Positions 1 to 13,568 are shown, counted from the stretch's first letter. The stretch is DNA of 64,000 nt from Malurus cyaneus samueli (GCA_009741485.1 CM019214.1:8112886-8176885), one strand, 5' to 3'. Notes: generated by a model from the sequence alone, not told the origin. Numbers and translations are program-made.

Positions 1-3000
1 TTGTTATTGTCATTTATTGTTGAACTTAACAGGAAGTGCTGCCACCGTTTGCTTAAAATCAAATTTAGTAATTCTGCATTGATCTGGAAGAAAACTGTTT
101 AGGAGAAAAACATGACATTTACAGCAACATTAAAGAATTTTAAAGCTATGCTAATGACCTCACCTAGACTATGCCACTTTCAATGAATCTGCTGTTATTC
201 AGTCACATTATTTTATTGTAATGCACATGCAGAAACTATTCTGGAGCTTAGAGGAAAGCTCTAAAGTATCATTTAAAATACTGCTCTGAGGTATCATTGC
301 ATATATTTACTCGTAGCTAAAGGAATAAAAAATGTGGGTGGTTACCAGAAGCTTAAAATCCAGCAGATATATAACTTCTTAGACAAACAAAAGTCAGCAG
401 CATATGGCTCAGAGTGATAATTCTCAGAAGCCAGCACCTCCCTGCATCACTAATACCAATCTAAGCTCAGAAGTAGCATTTGGGGTGTGAGAAGGAGCAT
501 TTGTGCTCCCTCTTTATTGCTCTTTCTCCATCATGGCAAAAATATAAAGGCTGTCCACCCTTTACTTGCATTCCCCAAATTAAATTTCTTGCTAGCCCTA
601 AAGCTACACCAAAACATGGCCCTAATCAAGATGAGTTTAGTGGGGCTGGGATGACCTTGTCTGTTCTGCTGCTGTGACAGACCAAGATCTTAGACCTTCC
701 TACGTGAAATGTGGGTGATTTGACTTTAACCTGAGAGAAAAGAACTGCTTCACCCATATGATTAAGGGATTTAGAGAATGTGAACAAATATGGAGAGAAA
801 GAAGGAAAAAGTCTACCCTGCCATAATCCCCATTACCCTTCCCAACAAGAAAAATATTAGTAGCTCCACAGCCCCAAATGCCAGAGTTGCAGCAGAGGAC
901 TGGAGAATGTTTAATAATAAGTGAAGTTTTCTTGCATCACCATGCATCTTCAATAAAAGAATCCTTTAGCCTGTAGCCAGAGTACCTGGGTCTTTTTAGA
1001 TCTTGTGAGACTGCAACTTCTTTGGGGTAGAAATTTTATCTCCTTGTTAAAATATCCTGCACCCTTTAACATATGATTTAAAAATAATGATATGGCCAAA
1101 GGGCTTCAATGTCTTCTCAGCCTCACACATTTAGAGCAGCTAAGTTTTAACTGGCATTGGTCAAAGTAGAATTTTATCCACATTTCATATTCTTGCTCTG
1201 GTAAAGTCTGTTCAAGGGCTATAGCAAAAAAAGGTTAGTTAATTTTGACTCTAGGTGTCACATTGCAAATTTGGGCACCACAGAGCTTCTGGCTGTCAAA
1301 GACAGGAACCACTGCAAGGGAGACCAACAAACTTGCAATAAAGGGGAGGGCAAAGGGTGCTAGGTTAAGTCTCTAGCAGCCTCTGGTGGCTGTTCAAATA
1401 GAGATTTATTATTTTTTTTTAAAGTTCATTGTTATACAAACTTTTTTATTTGATTTTTTTTCCAATTTTGATTTCATGCATTATTATGAGCAATTTATGT
1501 GCTGTGAAAAAAAAGTGTCTTTGCATGTAAACTCTTTGGTTATCTCAGAAAGTTTATTGGGTTTTTTTTTTGGAAGCTTTTTCACAGAAGGGGTCACCTA
1601 AATACATTGGTGAAGTTAGCAGCATCTAGGTTAGAGGCAGTCATGGTAAGTGACTAATTACAAAGGACAAATCAAATAGTTTTGAACGCAGATTTTTGGG
1701 CTGACTATTATCAATGTAAGCTATATCAACACCCCGCCTTGTAAATTAATAGCCCTGCCTTTTAATTTTATTGAACAGCATTGTTTCATAATAGCAGTAA
1801 AATACTACTGGCAGTAGATTCCTACAGGATTATTTATCAGCTTTATGTCTCATGTCACCGCTGGAAAATGCTGTAATTTTTGTGGGGCCGTATTTCTTAA
1901 CCATTACAGCTGTCACCCAGTGCAGTCTGCAAATCCCTGAGCCCTGCAGCTCCCTGTTTTCTCAGACTCTTGATTTTCTAGCACAGTCTCCTTTTGGTAG
2001 TCAAATTTTCCATGTTTGGTCTATCCACACAGGAATGAGAGTCTGGAACAGAACAACACCCCACTGTGCTGTGTTGTCCCTAGGAAAAGACCCTAGAGAA
2101 GGTTGTAACACTCTTTTGTGCATGTAAACTGATCCAAATGTTTATACACATAATTTCTTGCACAAACCCGTGCCTCTGAGTCCTGTGCACTGCCTTGAGA
2201 CCTTCACAATGGTGACTGCTCATTGCAAGGGAAATCAGAAAGGTGGAAATCTGTTCACCACTAAAATCACGCCTTTCCCTTGAAATGTCATCAAAACCCT
2301 ACCCTGAGCGGGATACATGCAGGGCTGGGTCAAGACAGTGTGTCAAGGGTCATGTCCTTTTCATCTTAGCCCTAAAACCTAAACCTGACACGTGGTCTAA
2401 TTCCTCTATCCTCTAAAAGAGGCATCTGTCACTGCTCCATACACTGAATTTGTTCTGCCTCTGTTTCCTACCCAGACACAAAGAGTGGCTTAGGTTTTGT
2501 TGACTAAGTCAACCTGACCACATAATTTGTTTTTTATAATCAAGGTATTCCAATTAACATTTCTTCCTAAAAAATGTGAGAGGGCTTTAAGGACTTCCTA
2601 ACATCATCCCCTCGTCTAGTTTTACTTTTTCTTTGCCTCCAAAGATAGGGTATTTTTAAAAGTGGCAAACATTTCAAATTGACCTTTTCTTTACATTCAA
2701 GGGTCATTGAACATTAAGCCCTTTCGACAATCCTAAGAATGGTTGTTTGTAATGCAGTAAAATTGTGTCACTTAGTAAGCATGCATTACATATGCATTAA
2801 AAAAAAAAGATAATGTGTGATTCTAAATAGGAACTATAAATACAAATATACCTGCTGATACTTGACATTTCTGCTAGCACAGATCAAATGGGCAAAAATC
2901 ATCATCAGAAAAAGTCAGGAAAATTAGAGCAACATGGAGCCAGAGAGACTTAAACCTTCCTTTCTGTAACATGGACCAAGAGGAACTCCACATAACAGAG

Positions 3001-6000
3001 CAGTGTGACATTTCTCAGCTATTTGACAAGCTTTTAACAGCAGGTGTGTAACAATGAGACAGAAACAACCTTTAGCATCCCAGGTTAGAAGAAAACATCC
3101 TGCCTGGTTTTAGTTGGAAGTGTTAAACCTATGGGTATGCCTACAACATCTCTGCAGCGGCACATGGAAGGGAAAGCTTGGAATATTATCCTGTGGCTGA
3201 CATATCATTTATTAAAGGAAATTTCATTTTTAGACACTGGAGGAGGATGAGATTTCCAATGAGAGCCTGTAATGAGTTTTACATACACAAGGTCACCTTG
3301 TGCACTCACAGCGCTGGGAGAACCAAGGGCAGTCGTGTTTGTACAGGGGGGAAGGGCAGAGAAACGGCAGCACAGGGGGGATCTTTGGGAAGGACAAAGG
3401 TCAGGGTTGGCACCAGCTGTGCACCTGAAAGAAAACATTATTTTAAGAGCTACTGCAGAATTTTATTCTTGCTTGCTAATCTAGGTGATATCTCATAATG
3501 GGGGTATTTGGTGATCTAGCAGTCGCAGCCTTCCAAGAAAAACACTAATCCTACACCTAATTCCTAGTCACACAACTCGTGTGCTGTTGTTCAACATTGA
3601 AAAGATATTTTTATTGTTGCCTAGAGCCTATGCAAAATCATGTTCTGTTTTATTGTTTTTCTTTAGAGAAGAAAAGGTAGAGAACACTGACTTCTTAGTC
3701 CTACTAATGGCTTGTCTCATGGAGCATATGAAGCCATTCCTTAAAATAAGTATCTTCATAGGAGCATTTTGTTTTGAAACAGCTTAATTTCAAGTGTGAC
3801 CTGAGAAAAAAAGCCTTGGCAATTCAAATATCGTGGAGCACAACTGCGGGAACAACTAAACTACATTTTCTTGACAAGAAAAATTTTCATCAAAAGCATG
3901 TTTACCCACTCAAAATGAAAGCTAGAAGTGTGAAAACCACTTGCAGGCAGCTGTGGGTGTTGTAAAGATCTGTGCACAAAGGACCTGCTCTCACTGCAGA
4001 GTTGTCCTGCCAGCCAGGGAAATCGCTGCTCATGGCAAGCAGCCCCTCCAGGAGACTCTCACAAAGGGCCAGGCAAACACGAGCGAGCTTGTCTGCTCTG
4101 CCATCTGTTCCTGACACCTCCTGTGACTGCTGAATCATTTGCTTCCCTCGGCTTGTTTAAGGTTCTTAGCTGGCATCTTCAGAAAGCAGGGTTTGCTCGT
4201 CGCTCTGTCTCTGCTCAGAGTGAGGATTACAAACTGGCATTTTCTGTCACTGGCACGCTGGAAGAGACAGGTACAAGAAGAAAAATGTGTCAAGCCTTGG
4301 TTGTTGAAAGTCTGGGATGGAGAAAGGAGAGACTGAATTTAATGGGAGTCTCAGTCTTGAAGAAGAGGGGGAACAGGAGCCAGAGTTGAAAGCCTGCAGC
4401 CTGCTGTTTCATAGGCACAGAGAGAGGAAAATCTAAGCAGCAGCTGATGGAGACAGCTGAGTAAAGAAGCTACAAGGTAAAAATAGCAGCAGGCTGTCAA
4501 TTAATCTGCCAGTGCTGGGCAAGAGTGAGAAAACAGCATGAGGCTCTGGGAGAGGCCGAGTCAGGGCTGCTGTGTGGGGAAGGGGCAGCAGCTGCCAGAG
4601 CTGCTTTGCTGTGAGCAGGAGCTCACAGAACAGGCTGGGTTTCTACACTCAGATACAATTCTGCAGAGACAACCCAAGTCTCACTTTATCACAGCTTCAA
4701 AGTGAATATTTGTGTGAATGGGGCTCTTTTATCACTGAGAGATCCACAGTTATTTCATGTGCTTCCTTAGAAGGGACACTTGAGATTTCTGGAGTGCCCT
4801 CTGGAGCACCGTCTGTCCACCCTGAGGAACAGGGATGTCACCCACCACTGTCACTGAAACACATCAACTCTGAGTCAGATGTGCAGCACAGGAGGTTCTA
4901 AACCCACAGTGCCGTGGGGCTGGGTGTCACGGATTATTCTGTAAATGCTTTTGCTCATTGAGCAATGACTGCAGCTCACAGGCGTATCTGATGGATGCCT
5001 GCTCAGCATGCTGATGGGCCAAGGACGGAGCCCTGCCTGGGTTCTGTTTGTTCTTTCATGAATGCCAATGCTAGTGAAGGGTTTTGCCGAGAGAGACTCA
5101 AGCTGTTTATTTACACAGTAAGAATAACATAAATATTTTGAAGTGTGGCTCAAACCAGCCTTCAGCAGAGACAGCAGTTAGGCTCAGCAGAAAAAACGTG
5201 ATGTTAGCAAGAGGGTGTCATCTGTGACTGACTCCAACTGCAGCTGCTGTGAGCTGGGGTGTTTGAACCCGTGATCTCCATTGTGCCGCGCACATTCTGG
5301 GATAAAAATTGCCATAAAAATGCTGGGAGAACTTGTTCTGTGTTTTTAATAGTATTTTATCTATATCTTTTCGGTTTCACTGTTCCTGAACTGCCTGCGG
5401 TGAAAAAGTCAGCCAGTGCCTGTTCAGAGAGAAAGGTACAGCTGTGGTTGTTGCTGAGCTCCAGTTGGCAATTTAAGAGCAGGATGCAGGGATGGAGTTT
5501 GAGGTCACTCCCTGAGCCTGCAGCTCTGCACGTGGCCTCTCTGTGTGGCTCTGCTCTCTAATTCACTGTGCAGCAGCTTCTCCACACCTCCAACCCACCC
5601 CATCCCCCTGGAGCAGAACCAGCCTGGCACCAGCACTGGCTTCTGGCACCCAGGGAATGTGGGGAATGTGGGGAATGTGGGGAATGTGGGGAATGTGGGG
5701 AATGTGGGGAATGTGGGGAATGTGGGGTCCCACCCACAGCAGGACATCCTCAATCAGAGCAGGGCAATGCCATCCCTGTGCTCTGCAGGAGGCAGAAATG
5801 GCCCGACCCCATGTGCAGGGTGGGTCTGACTGGGTGAGTTTGGGCTCAGGGGAGAGGAACCATCCCAGAGCTGCCACTCATCCTGCAGCAGAGCTGAGGA
5901 TTGGCCTCAGGAGCAGAGCAGCAGCATCCTCCAGCATCACCTCAGCTGCAGGGCAGGTTCAGCTCCATGAGCACAGTTTGGGACAGCTCTCCTGGCACCA

Positions 6001-7929
6001 CCAGCTCTGGCAGCAGCTCTGCTCTGCCCGTGACTTCTGTCTGGCTCAGCAGGGCTCTTCCTTCAATGCACACCCACCCATCCAACCCCTCTGGGACATG
6101 GATTAATTCCTGCTGCCTAAAAGGCAGAAGCAAACCTGGCCCTGCTGGGCTGTGAAAATGGACAGCTTTTTAGGGATATCTGTAGTAACCCAATCCATCT
6201 TACCCAAAACAGCTGAAACACTGTGGCCAAGCAAGGCAGCGTGCTCTCCCCACTTCAGAAACCTCGCAGCCCAAGGCAGGGGGAACATTTCTCTAGTCCA
6301 GAGACCAAAGAAGTTCTCACTTCTCCTTGTGGGTTTTTCCCAAGGCTATTTAAGAGCTGAGCCAAGTGGCCATCATTTGGATGAGTATGGCTTTGCTCTT
6401 TATGGGTCCAGCTCAGAGATGAGGACAATTTGCCTTAGGCTGGCTGTCAGAGTGAGGTACCAAAATCTGTCCCTTCCTGGCCTGGGCTCAGCTGATCTAC
6501 TCGTGGAGTGTCTCCTGGACTTGGTATAGATCAGCCTGCAGCAGTCAGGGGCCAAGTTACACCAAAACATCGAGCTCTGAGAGCCAAAATCCTTGCAGCT
6601 CTGCAGGGAGTGCTCACATTTGTGTACTCTGACTATCTCATGGGCTATGTACAAAAACTAGAGATTTAAGTGTTAAATATTTCAGGGAATAACTATAAAT
6701 AACATTTTCTTTATCCACAGGTTTGTTGGAATAATCTCAAAAAATAATTCTTCCTACCTCTTACTTCTCCTTATAGAAGACTTATAAGGTGAACATTTAA
6801 GCTATTTCTGTTTCTTATTAATTAGGAGAAGTGCCAAATGAAGAGAAAAGATGCCTTGCTTGGAGCTTAGCGATGACTCCCTGTGGGTTCCCTGGGAAGG
6901 GAAAGGTCCCAGAGACCCAAATATCCTGATGACAAACCCTGCTTGAAAACTCCCACCAGCAATGCACTGGGAGCAGCTGCTCTTGTGAAAATTTAACTGT
7001 ACCACAACATGTATTACCTTTTGCATCAAGGGTACATTTGGAGTGGCTCTGTGCTACTAAAGCTGGTGTAACCACCATGGTTTAAAATTATAATCAAGGA
7101 GCTTTTGGTGCACTTCAGAGCACACCTTTCCCTTCAGCTTTGAGACTCCATGATCCTTGTTCAACCCTGAATAAACTCATGCAAAGATGTGCCAGAGACA
7201 CGAGGGCTTCAGCTGATGTGAAATTACCAGAGCAGAGTGCCCCATCTGCCACTGAAATGCAGCTGTGTGTGCAAAGTGACAAGCACTCAGTGCTGCTTCC
7301 TCTCACAAATGTCCACAGGATTTCAGTCACCAAAAAAAGATATTTGCCCAGTCCATATGGCTATAATTCATTGGCCATTAATCTCCCAGTGTTTGCATGG
7401 TGATTCCTCCAGAGCCTGATCTCAGCCTGTTGCTGTCAAGCCACTGCTTGGAGAGAAAACAAGACCAACCCTGGGCTCCCAAGGACTCTCTGAGGTCTGC
7501 AGGCAATAAATGAGTGTGGGGCCATGCTGTCAGGTCACAGGAGCTGTGTCATTTTTAGCAGCTCCCCCCGTTCTGTGCTGAAACCCAAAGGGATCCTCAC
7601 AGCAGCTCTGCCTCTGCTTCACTTGCAGCTGCCACTTGACATTGACTGCAGTGGAAAAATTTCCACCTCTGCCCCATTCATCTCCTGCACAAGCAGGCTG
7701 TTCATTGGAACACAGGGCCTTGCAGGGCCTTTTCTGATAAGGAGAAATTGATGATGAAAAGAGGCATCTGTGATAGAAAATCCAACTTTCCTGAAGACAA
7801 CAGGAGAGAGGAGGCCAGGTCCTCGTGCCCTGTTTCAGCCAGGAACCCCATCCCCAAGGACTCCCTCAATATTGCCCAGCCAAACAAACTCTGCCATCAG
7901 CATTTGCTGTGTCACATTTTTCACTTCTT
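1..7929. other. Intergenic DNA downstream of CFAP47, left part
   Basis: No coding region I can support. The stretch from about 3.9 to 7.9 kb is noticeably richer in G and C than the rest, with several unrelated overlapping open frames on both strands that have no family resemblance or splice support. The only clear structure is the 9-bp minisatellite at 5653-5727. Human synteny (CFAP47 then PRRG1) would place the next gene to the left of this window; that is inference. Confidence 0.5.
5653..5727 (+). repeat. 9-bp minisatellite, unit GGGAATGTG, eight perfect copies
   Basis: The unit GGGAATGTG is repeated eight times without a mismatch from 5653 to 5724, followed by a partial GGG. Because the unit is a multiple of three, all frames stay open and make artificial tripeptide repeats such as GNV, MWG or PHI in the translation. 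Perfect copies suggest recent expansion and likely length polymorphism. Confidence 0.95.
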
Positions 7930-8143
7930 GAGTTGTGCCAAGGAAGATTTAGATTAGATATTTGGAAAAAAATCTTCACCAGGAGGACAGTCAAGCATTG
8001 GAACAGGATACCCTGGGCAGTTTTGTCACCATCCCTGGAGATATTTCAAAGATGTGTGGATGTGGCACTCAGGGACATGATTTAGTGGTGGACACAGCAG
8101 GGTTGGGTTAATGATTCCACCCTAAATGATCCCACAATTGTCC
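7930..8143 (+). mobile_element. CR1 LINE fragment, 3' end, plus orientation
   Basis: The stretch from the gttgtgccaaggaagattta-like start through 'ttggaacaggataccctgggcag', 'ccatccctggagatatt', 'ggacatgatttagtggtgg' and 'gggttaatgatt' follows the familiar end of avian CR1 retrotransposons. It has diverged by substitutions and small indels, so it is an old, 5'-truncated copy. Confidence 0.88.
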
Positions 8144-8650
8144 ATGTTTTATATGGGCTGTTCTCAGCTGGGTGTGCCTTCAGTGTGAGGATCCTTTACA
8201 CAGTGATGGTCACAGTGCATAAAATAAAGTCTTTTTACATTTACTCCTCAAATGAAGGACAATGGTTCTTCCTGTCCCCTGAACTCCAGTTTTAACAGTC
8301 CTAAAGGAACCCATTTTCCCAATTGCAGTCAGGTGTTGGTCATTCGAGCTCAAAGCTGCAGCCCAACTCCAACACATAGCAAATCACTGCACAGCAGCCT
8401 CATGGGGTTTTGTAGAAGAAATCCACTTATGCACCCTCCTCTCCTGCCTCACTATTCTCAGAACTCTTCCACCTTGTTCATCTTCAGCCTCTTCAGAAAC
8501 CTGGTTTAGCCTAGTTTGGTTTTGCTTCTTAATTTAAAATTACAGTCATTTCAAAATGGAAATTGTTCAGGAATTGCCACCACAACTCAACTCCAGGAGG
8601 GGGAAAGTGGGCAGAGACATGTTAAGGCTCCCTACTCAGGCCTGTTTGGG

Positions 8651-8840
8651 GTTTCAGTTTTTTTTGGTGGTGGGTTTTTTGTTTGGTTGGTTGTTTGTTT
8701 TGGTTTTTTTGTGGATTTTTTTTGTTTTTGGGTTCTTTGCTTGTTTTTTTGGTTTTGTTTGTTTGTTTTTATTGGATTATTTTTGTTTGGTTTGCTTTGC
8801 TTTGGTCTTTTTTGTTGGGTTGGTTTGTGGTTTTTTTAAT
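8651..8840 (+). repeat. T/G-rich simple-sequence tract
   Basis: About 190 bases made almost wholly of T and G on the plus strand, with runs of T broken by GG, GTTTG and TTGG. It is a degenerate simple repeat and produces low-complexity Phe/Leu/Cys/Trp/Gly open frames on the plus strand that should not be taken as genes. Confidence 0.9.
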
Positions 8841-10774
8841 GTTGGGTTTAATTTTCTGGTTAGTTTGCCAGCTGAACAATTGAATTTTAGATGTTTGGAA
8901 ACATACTTATTTTGCCAGCAGAGCTGATCAGCGTGGCTCTGCATGTGACCCATTGATGTTCCCAGCAGCAAAAATAATTTCCTTTTGTAGCTCAGGACCA
9001 TTCTAAAAACACACCAGGCCATGTTACCAAAGGTGTTTTACCAACAAGCAAAATGCAATTATCACTTTTCCAGTAAGCTGAAACGCTTCTTTGGCATCTT
9101 GTTTGACCTCCTAATGAGAATAAATATGTTTGTAAATGTTGCATTATTTGGAGATAACAGTCAAAATATCAAGCACTTGTGAGAGTAAATTCAAGCAGGT
9201 GTAAAGGGGCCTCTCTCTGCTCTTAGTGTCAGTAGTTTTCTAGCTTACATTCAGGACAAATTTTATAATTAAATTATATGAAGATATGGTGATTATTTTT
9301 CTTATGCAACACTGAAAAATGAATCATCGTCAAATCCTGCAGAAATCTGAATTCTGACAAAGTCCAGAGGCAATTTTCTTATCATCTAGTGTAACACTAT
9401 ACCTGTGATCTGCACCTTCCCAGGCAGAAACCCCTACAAGATGACTCCAGGTGTTCTGACCCCTCTGCACCCACAGCTGATGATGATCTCCACCAGGCAC
9501 ATTAATTAATTAATTGCTGGAGTAATTAACTGGAAGCACACATAATCAATGCCAGATGATTTGGAGTTGTTTCATTTTAGATTGCAACTGCTCGTGGGTT
9601 CCCAAACTTAAAATCCTGAAGATTTTTTCCCAGGTAAGGCCAAACTCCTCATCATATCTGCTCACAAGTTCAACACCAATTATTTTTTATGTTACCTTCA
9701 AACTACATTAAAAAGAGTCTTTTCACTGCTCTTGAACTACTTTTCATAGACATAGTTATATAGTGTGCCAAGACATGGACTTTGCTAAATTTATCCTGAT
9801 TTGGGCTTTAATTACCTTGTACTTACTGTAAATTGATCAAATGCAGTGGAATTTTGTTGTGGAACTGAATTCTTCTTAACACCTGACTGTCTCTAGTCCA
9901 TCAAAGACATTGATAGAAGTTTATCAGGCACAGATATTTGATTTCAGGGGGAGCATTTGCTGTTTAAATTGCATCTCTTGAGCACAGTGAATGCAGTGTG
10001 GTTTTTTTAGAGCCTCAGCTGCTGGTGTTACACTGTTAATGAGTTTTCACTCTGGGGAGCCCTCAGTTCTTGCACCCTCATCCTCCCTGGCTCTCCTCTC
10101 TGGCCTCCTCCCATCCAAACCCTCTCTCAAACTATTTTTGTGGAACTGCCATGGCATAGCACTGCAGTTAAGGGATATTCTGTCTTTTCTGCTTCACAGC
10201 CAGAATTACAGCTGTCCTCTCAAGGTATTGCTCCCTTGTGATATGGGCTTTATTTTATTTCTTTCTATCAGTTTTATTTGAACTGTTTGATATTCATTTA
10301 CTTTTATTGTTGGACAATTTCTTTGGCTGATTTTCCTTGATGGACTGCTGGGATCAGTGCTGTTCCTTCCCCTGGTTTTACCATAATTTTTCATATTTTT
10401 TACATTGTGACAGAGATACTGTCATAGGGTTGACAGTCCTGGCAGATGTCTCTGACTGGCTCAAGTGTTCCTCAACACCTGCTGATTTTTTCCCTCCTGT
10501 TTCTAGTTTAAATAATCCCCCAAAACCTTGTCAGTTTTCTGTGCCAGCTGACTTGTCCTACTTTCTTTATGGTGGAACTCTTCCTCACTTACAAACTTCC
10601 TCTTCCCCTATAATTCCAGTGAGCCTGTTACATTCATATTTTCCCTCTTCACGCTGCTTTTAATTTATTAATTCAGACACTGATAATCTACCTAGCTGAT
10701 TTGGTTGTTGATCCTCTCTGTTAATAATCAAGTAATTTATTTTTTTACATTTTGAAAAGCGATAGGAACTGCAG

Positions 10775-10863
10775 CCAACCATCGTTCTCGATGCACTGGA
10801 TGATAGCTAAAATCTCCCAAGAGCACCATCACAATTCACTATCAGCTATCATGAGCAAGCTAG
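10775..10863 (+). other. Exon-like open stretch (uncertain)
   Basis: Between aactgcag and CTAG|gtaagct there are one base, 29 open codons and one base, encoding a segment that includes MHWMIAKISQEHHHNSLSA. The donor is strong and the acceptor lacks a good pyrimidine tract. Its ending phase does not fit directly onto the candidate exon at 13439, so at least one more exon would be needed. It may instead be conserved non-coding DNA or chance. Confidence 0.15.
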
Positions 10864-12261
10864 GTAAGCTAAATGCAAATTTCCTCTTTGTGATTTATTC
10901 CTTTTAATACAAACCAGGGGAAAGGTGCAGAGATAATTTGCAGCCTGCTCTGAAAGTTAAGATAAGGATTGTATCAGACCGTGTATTGATAATATTTAAT
11001 GCCACGGGACCCCCAGTGGCAATGTCCCCAAAGCTGTTGCCTCTTATTCACAGCAGCCCAGCTCTGCCTTAAGCCCTGAATTTGGCAGCTGCAGCTTCAG
11101 AGCACAAAGGGAGGCTGAGGGGAGGGAAATCCAGGCAGATTCAGGGCAGCCTTTTCCCCTCTGCATCTGAGGCCAGAGCATGGAGGAGTTTCACAATTCC
11201 AGCCATCTCCCACCACTGAACCTGAGCATTTTGACTTCTGTGACCTGCAAATGAGCAAACAACTCTTACAGATGTTGTACCCCTTATTAATGACATTTTT
11301 TTAATGAGTTGATCCAAGGTTTCTGCAGATGATTTGTGTTTCAGTAGAGACACACCATGTCCTTTAGCAATTAATCTCTGGTATGGCAGGGATCACAACC
11401 ACTGGGTGTAGATACTGTCCTCTAAAGGAAAAGAAGTTTCCTTAGAAAGTATTTCTATACAATAAGATTTCTTTATCATGAAAATTTAATTTTGTAGCTG
11501 TGAGTTTGCTTGTCTCTGTCTCTCCTTCACACTATCTCCTCTCTGTAATTAGATTCAGGTCCAATAGAAATACTTCAAAATTAATAACTGGTACCAGAGC
11601 ACAGGAAGATTCAGATCTAGGCAGGGTAACCTTGTTTTTTGTTTGGGGTTGTTGGTTGGTTTTTCTTTTCTTTAATTATTGTTTGTTTATGGATCTTTTA
11701 AATAGCAAATATTAGGGCAGAAGTAAGACTATGATAAATACAATGGAAATTCCAATTAATATTAGCCACATGGCTGCATGACTCAGAAATGCATTTTAAA
11801 GTCAAAAGTTTTACATTTGATGCAACAGTTTCTGCCAGGAGCAGTGCAAGGCTGCTGAGTCAGTGCTGTTCACACATTTGCCATATTTTTAACCCAATAC
11901 CCACGTGTGTGCTCTGAATTCAAAACACACACCTGACTGCCTGCACTTGACCTTCCAAATGCAGAGTTACACAAACATACATTTAATTTACATTTCGAAT
12001 AAAAATAATCACTATCTTATTCTTACTTTAGATATTTATATTTGTTTACTGTAATATACCACATTTTACACAGAACTGTTCCTAAGTGGAGTTAGTATGC
12101 TGGCTGTACAAATTGTTGACAAACATGATGGTTTGGGGTTTGTTTTGTCCATTGATGTTAAACATTTCAGATTGTTGACAGGAGTCTCCAGTATATTAAA
12201 TGGTGTATCCTTGATGTCAGTTATGATATTTATGGGGCAATTGGCTGATTGTCCAGCTCTG

Positions 12262-12725
12262 GAGTTCTCAGGAAAGGCACAGACCTGTTGGAGTGAGTCT
12301 GGAGGAGAGCCACAAAAATGATCAGAGGAATGGAACATTTCTCCTGTGCAGAAAGGCTGAGGAGCTGGGGTTGTTCTGCCTGGAAAAGGCTCCAGGGAGA
12401 CCTTACTGAAACCTTTCAGTGCTTAAAGAGCATTCACATGAAAGATGGGGACAGACATTTTAATAGGGCCTGCTGTGATAGGACGAAGGGTAATGGTTTT
12501 GAACTAAAAAGGGTCGCTTTAGACCAGATACAAAGAAATGAGGGTGGTGAAACACCAGAACAGGTTGCCCAGAGAGGTGTGGATGACCCATCTCTGCAAA
12601 TATTCACGGTCAGGTTGAACAGGGCTCTGAGCAATCTGATGTAGTTGAAGATGTCCCTGTTCATTGCATGTGGTTGCACTGGATGATCTTTAAAGGTCCC
12701 TCCAAACCCAAACGATTCTATGTTA
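12262..12725 (+). mobile_element. CR1 LINE fragment, 3' end, plus orientation
   Basis: Runs from 'gacctgttggagtgagtctggaggagagcc' type sequence through 'aggctgaggagctggggttgttctgcctgga' to the typical end 'ggatgatctttaaaggtccctccaaaccc' and the CR1 terminal octamer-like attctatg. These are hallmark CR1 3' segments. The copy is 5'-truncated and mutated; open frames over it are fragments. Confidence 0.93.
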
Positions 12726-13438
12726 CATAAACCTAAACAACATTAGAGAAATGCCCCCCATACTCATCAAAGAATGTGGAAGTTTCACACCTCACCCTAA
12801 AGCCCATTTGTTCATTAATAGCTCATCAGCAATCTTTCTTCTCATAGGCTGGTTTCCCCAAAATGAAAATCTGTCTTCTGAGACGCTTTTTTAGAGAAGC
12901 CTGAGTGTGGAGGAAATTGGTTTTTATGTCTTTGGGGTTTTTTTTGAGAATGACAGTTGCAGGTTTTCACTGATTTGCAATGTACATTTTGTACTTCAGT
13001 ATTACACGAAAACACTCAGGACTAGAAGACCTGTGGGGTCAGGACACAGCCACCCTTCCCACCTCACACTGACCTACCCTTCTTGATATATCTGATTTTG
13101 TCACTTAAAACTTGTGCCAGATTGGTTTGTTGGCATCTGCTGTGTACTGCTATGGTGGGATAAGCAGTGAGTTGTCAGGTTTCCCAAAGACAAGATTTTT
13201 TTTTTAATTTTTTTTACCATGAGAAACTGGGTACTTTGCAGAAAGAAAGTTAATCTTGGAAAAATGAGGGAAATAAAAGGTCAAAGATTGTCCTGGCCCC
13301 ATGTCTTTATTTCCCTAGACACTGAGCGGTGATTTTTAGACAGATTTCCATGCAGTGACCTTGACATCAATGTCCTGCCATGACTTCACTGAATTGTCAT
13401 CATGCCATGGTCTCAAAATATAAAATATCCTACTACAG

Positions 13439-13568
13439 GAAATCTGATGCTACCAATATTACAACAACTGCACTAAACTGCAGAAAAATATGTTTCATGA
13501 CAGTGGAAGCAGAAAAGCTGGTAGATGAATTGGATTCCTTTTTAGATGAATCTTCTATGGATCAGTAG
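13439..13568 (+). other. Candidate terminal exon of an unidentified plus-strand gene
   Basis: After a possible acceptor, ctactacag|G, there is one base plus 42 open codons and a TAG at 13566-13568. The translated end is acidic and protein-like: TVEAEKLVDELDSFLDESS followed by MDQ. A canonical AATAAA lies 120 bases after the stop (13688-13693). A second in-frame-compatible acceptor (ctgcag) lies at 13478-13483. I do not recognise the sequence and found no phase-matched upstream exon. It could be the last exon of a gene convergent with CFAP47, a relic of one, or chance. The pyrimidine tract before the acceptor is weak. Confidence 0.3.

Larger units (their letters stand above)
8144..12261. other. 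Non-coding DNA between CR1 copies
   Basis: Apart from the T/G tract at 8651-8840, short ATTA repeats near 9501-9515 and the exon-like stretch at 10775-10863, I see no gene, RNA or mobile element here. Confidence 0.5.

Noticed and set aside
5543..6106. 187-codon plus-strand open frame, the longest in the window
   Set aside because: Its openness comes largely from the 9-bp minisatellite, which cannot introduce stops, within GC-richer DNA. No recognisable domain, and equal open frames exist on the opposite strand.
8516..8927. Hydrophobic plus-strand open frames resembling membrane proteins
   Set aside because: They are translations of the T/G simple-sequence tract (Phe, Leu, Trp, Gly, Cys only) and not a gene.
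12318..12679. Open frames of 108 and 81 codons
   Set aside because: Both are within the CR1 copy at 12262-12725.
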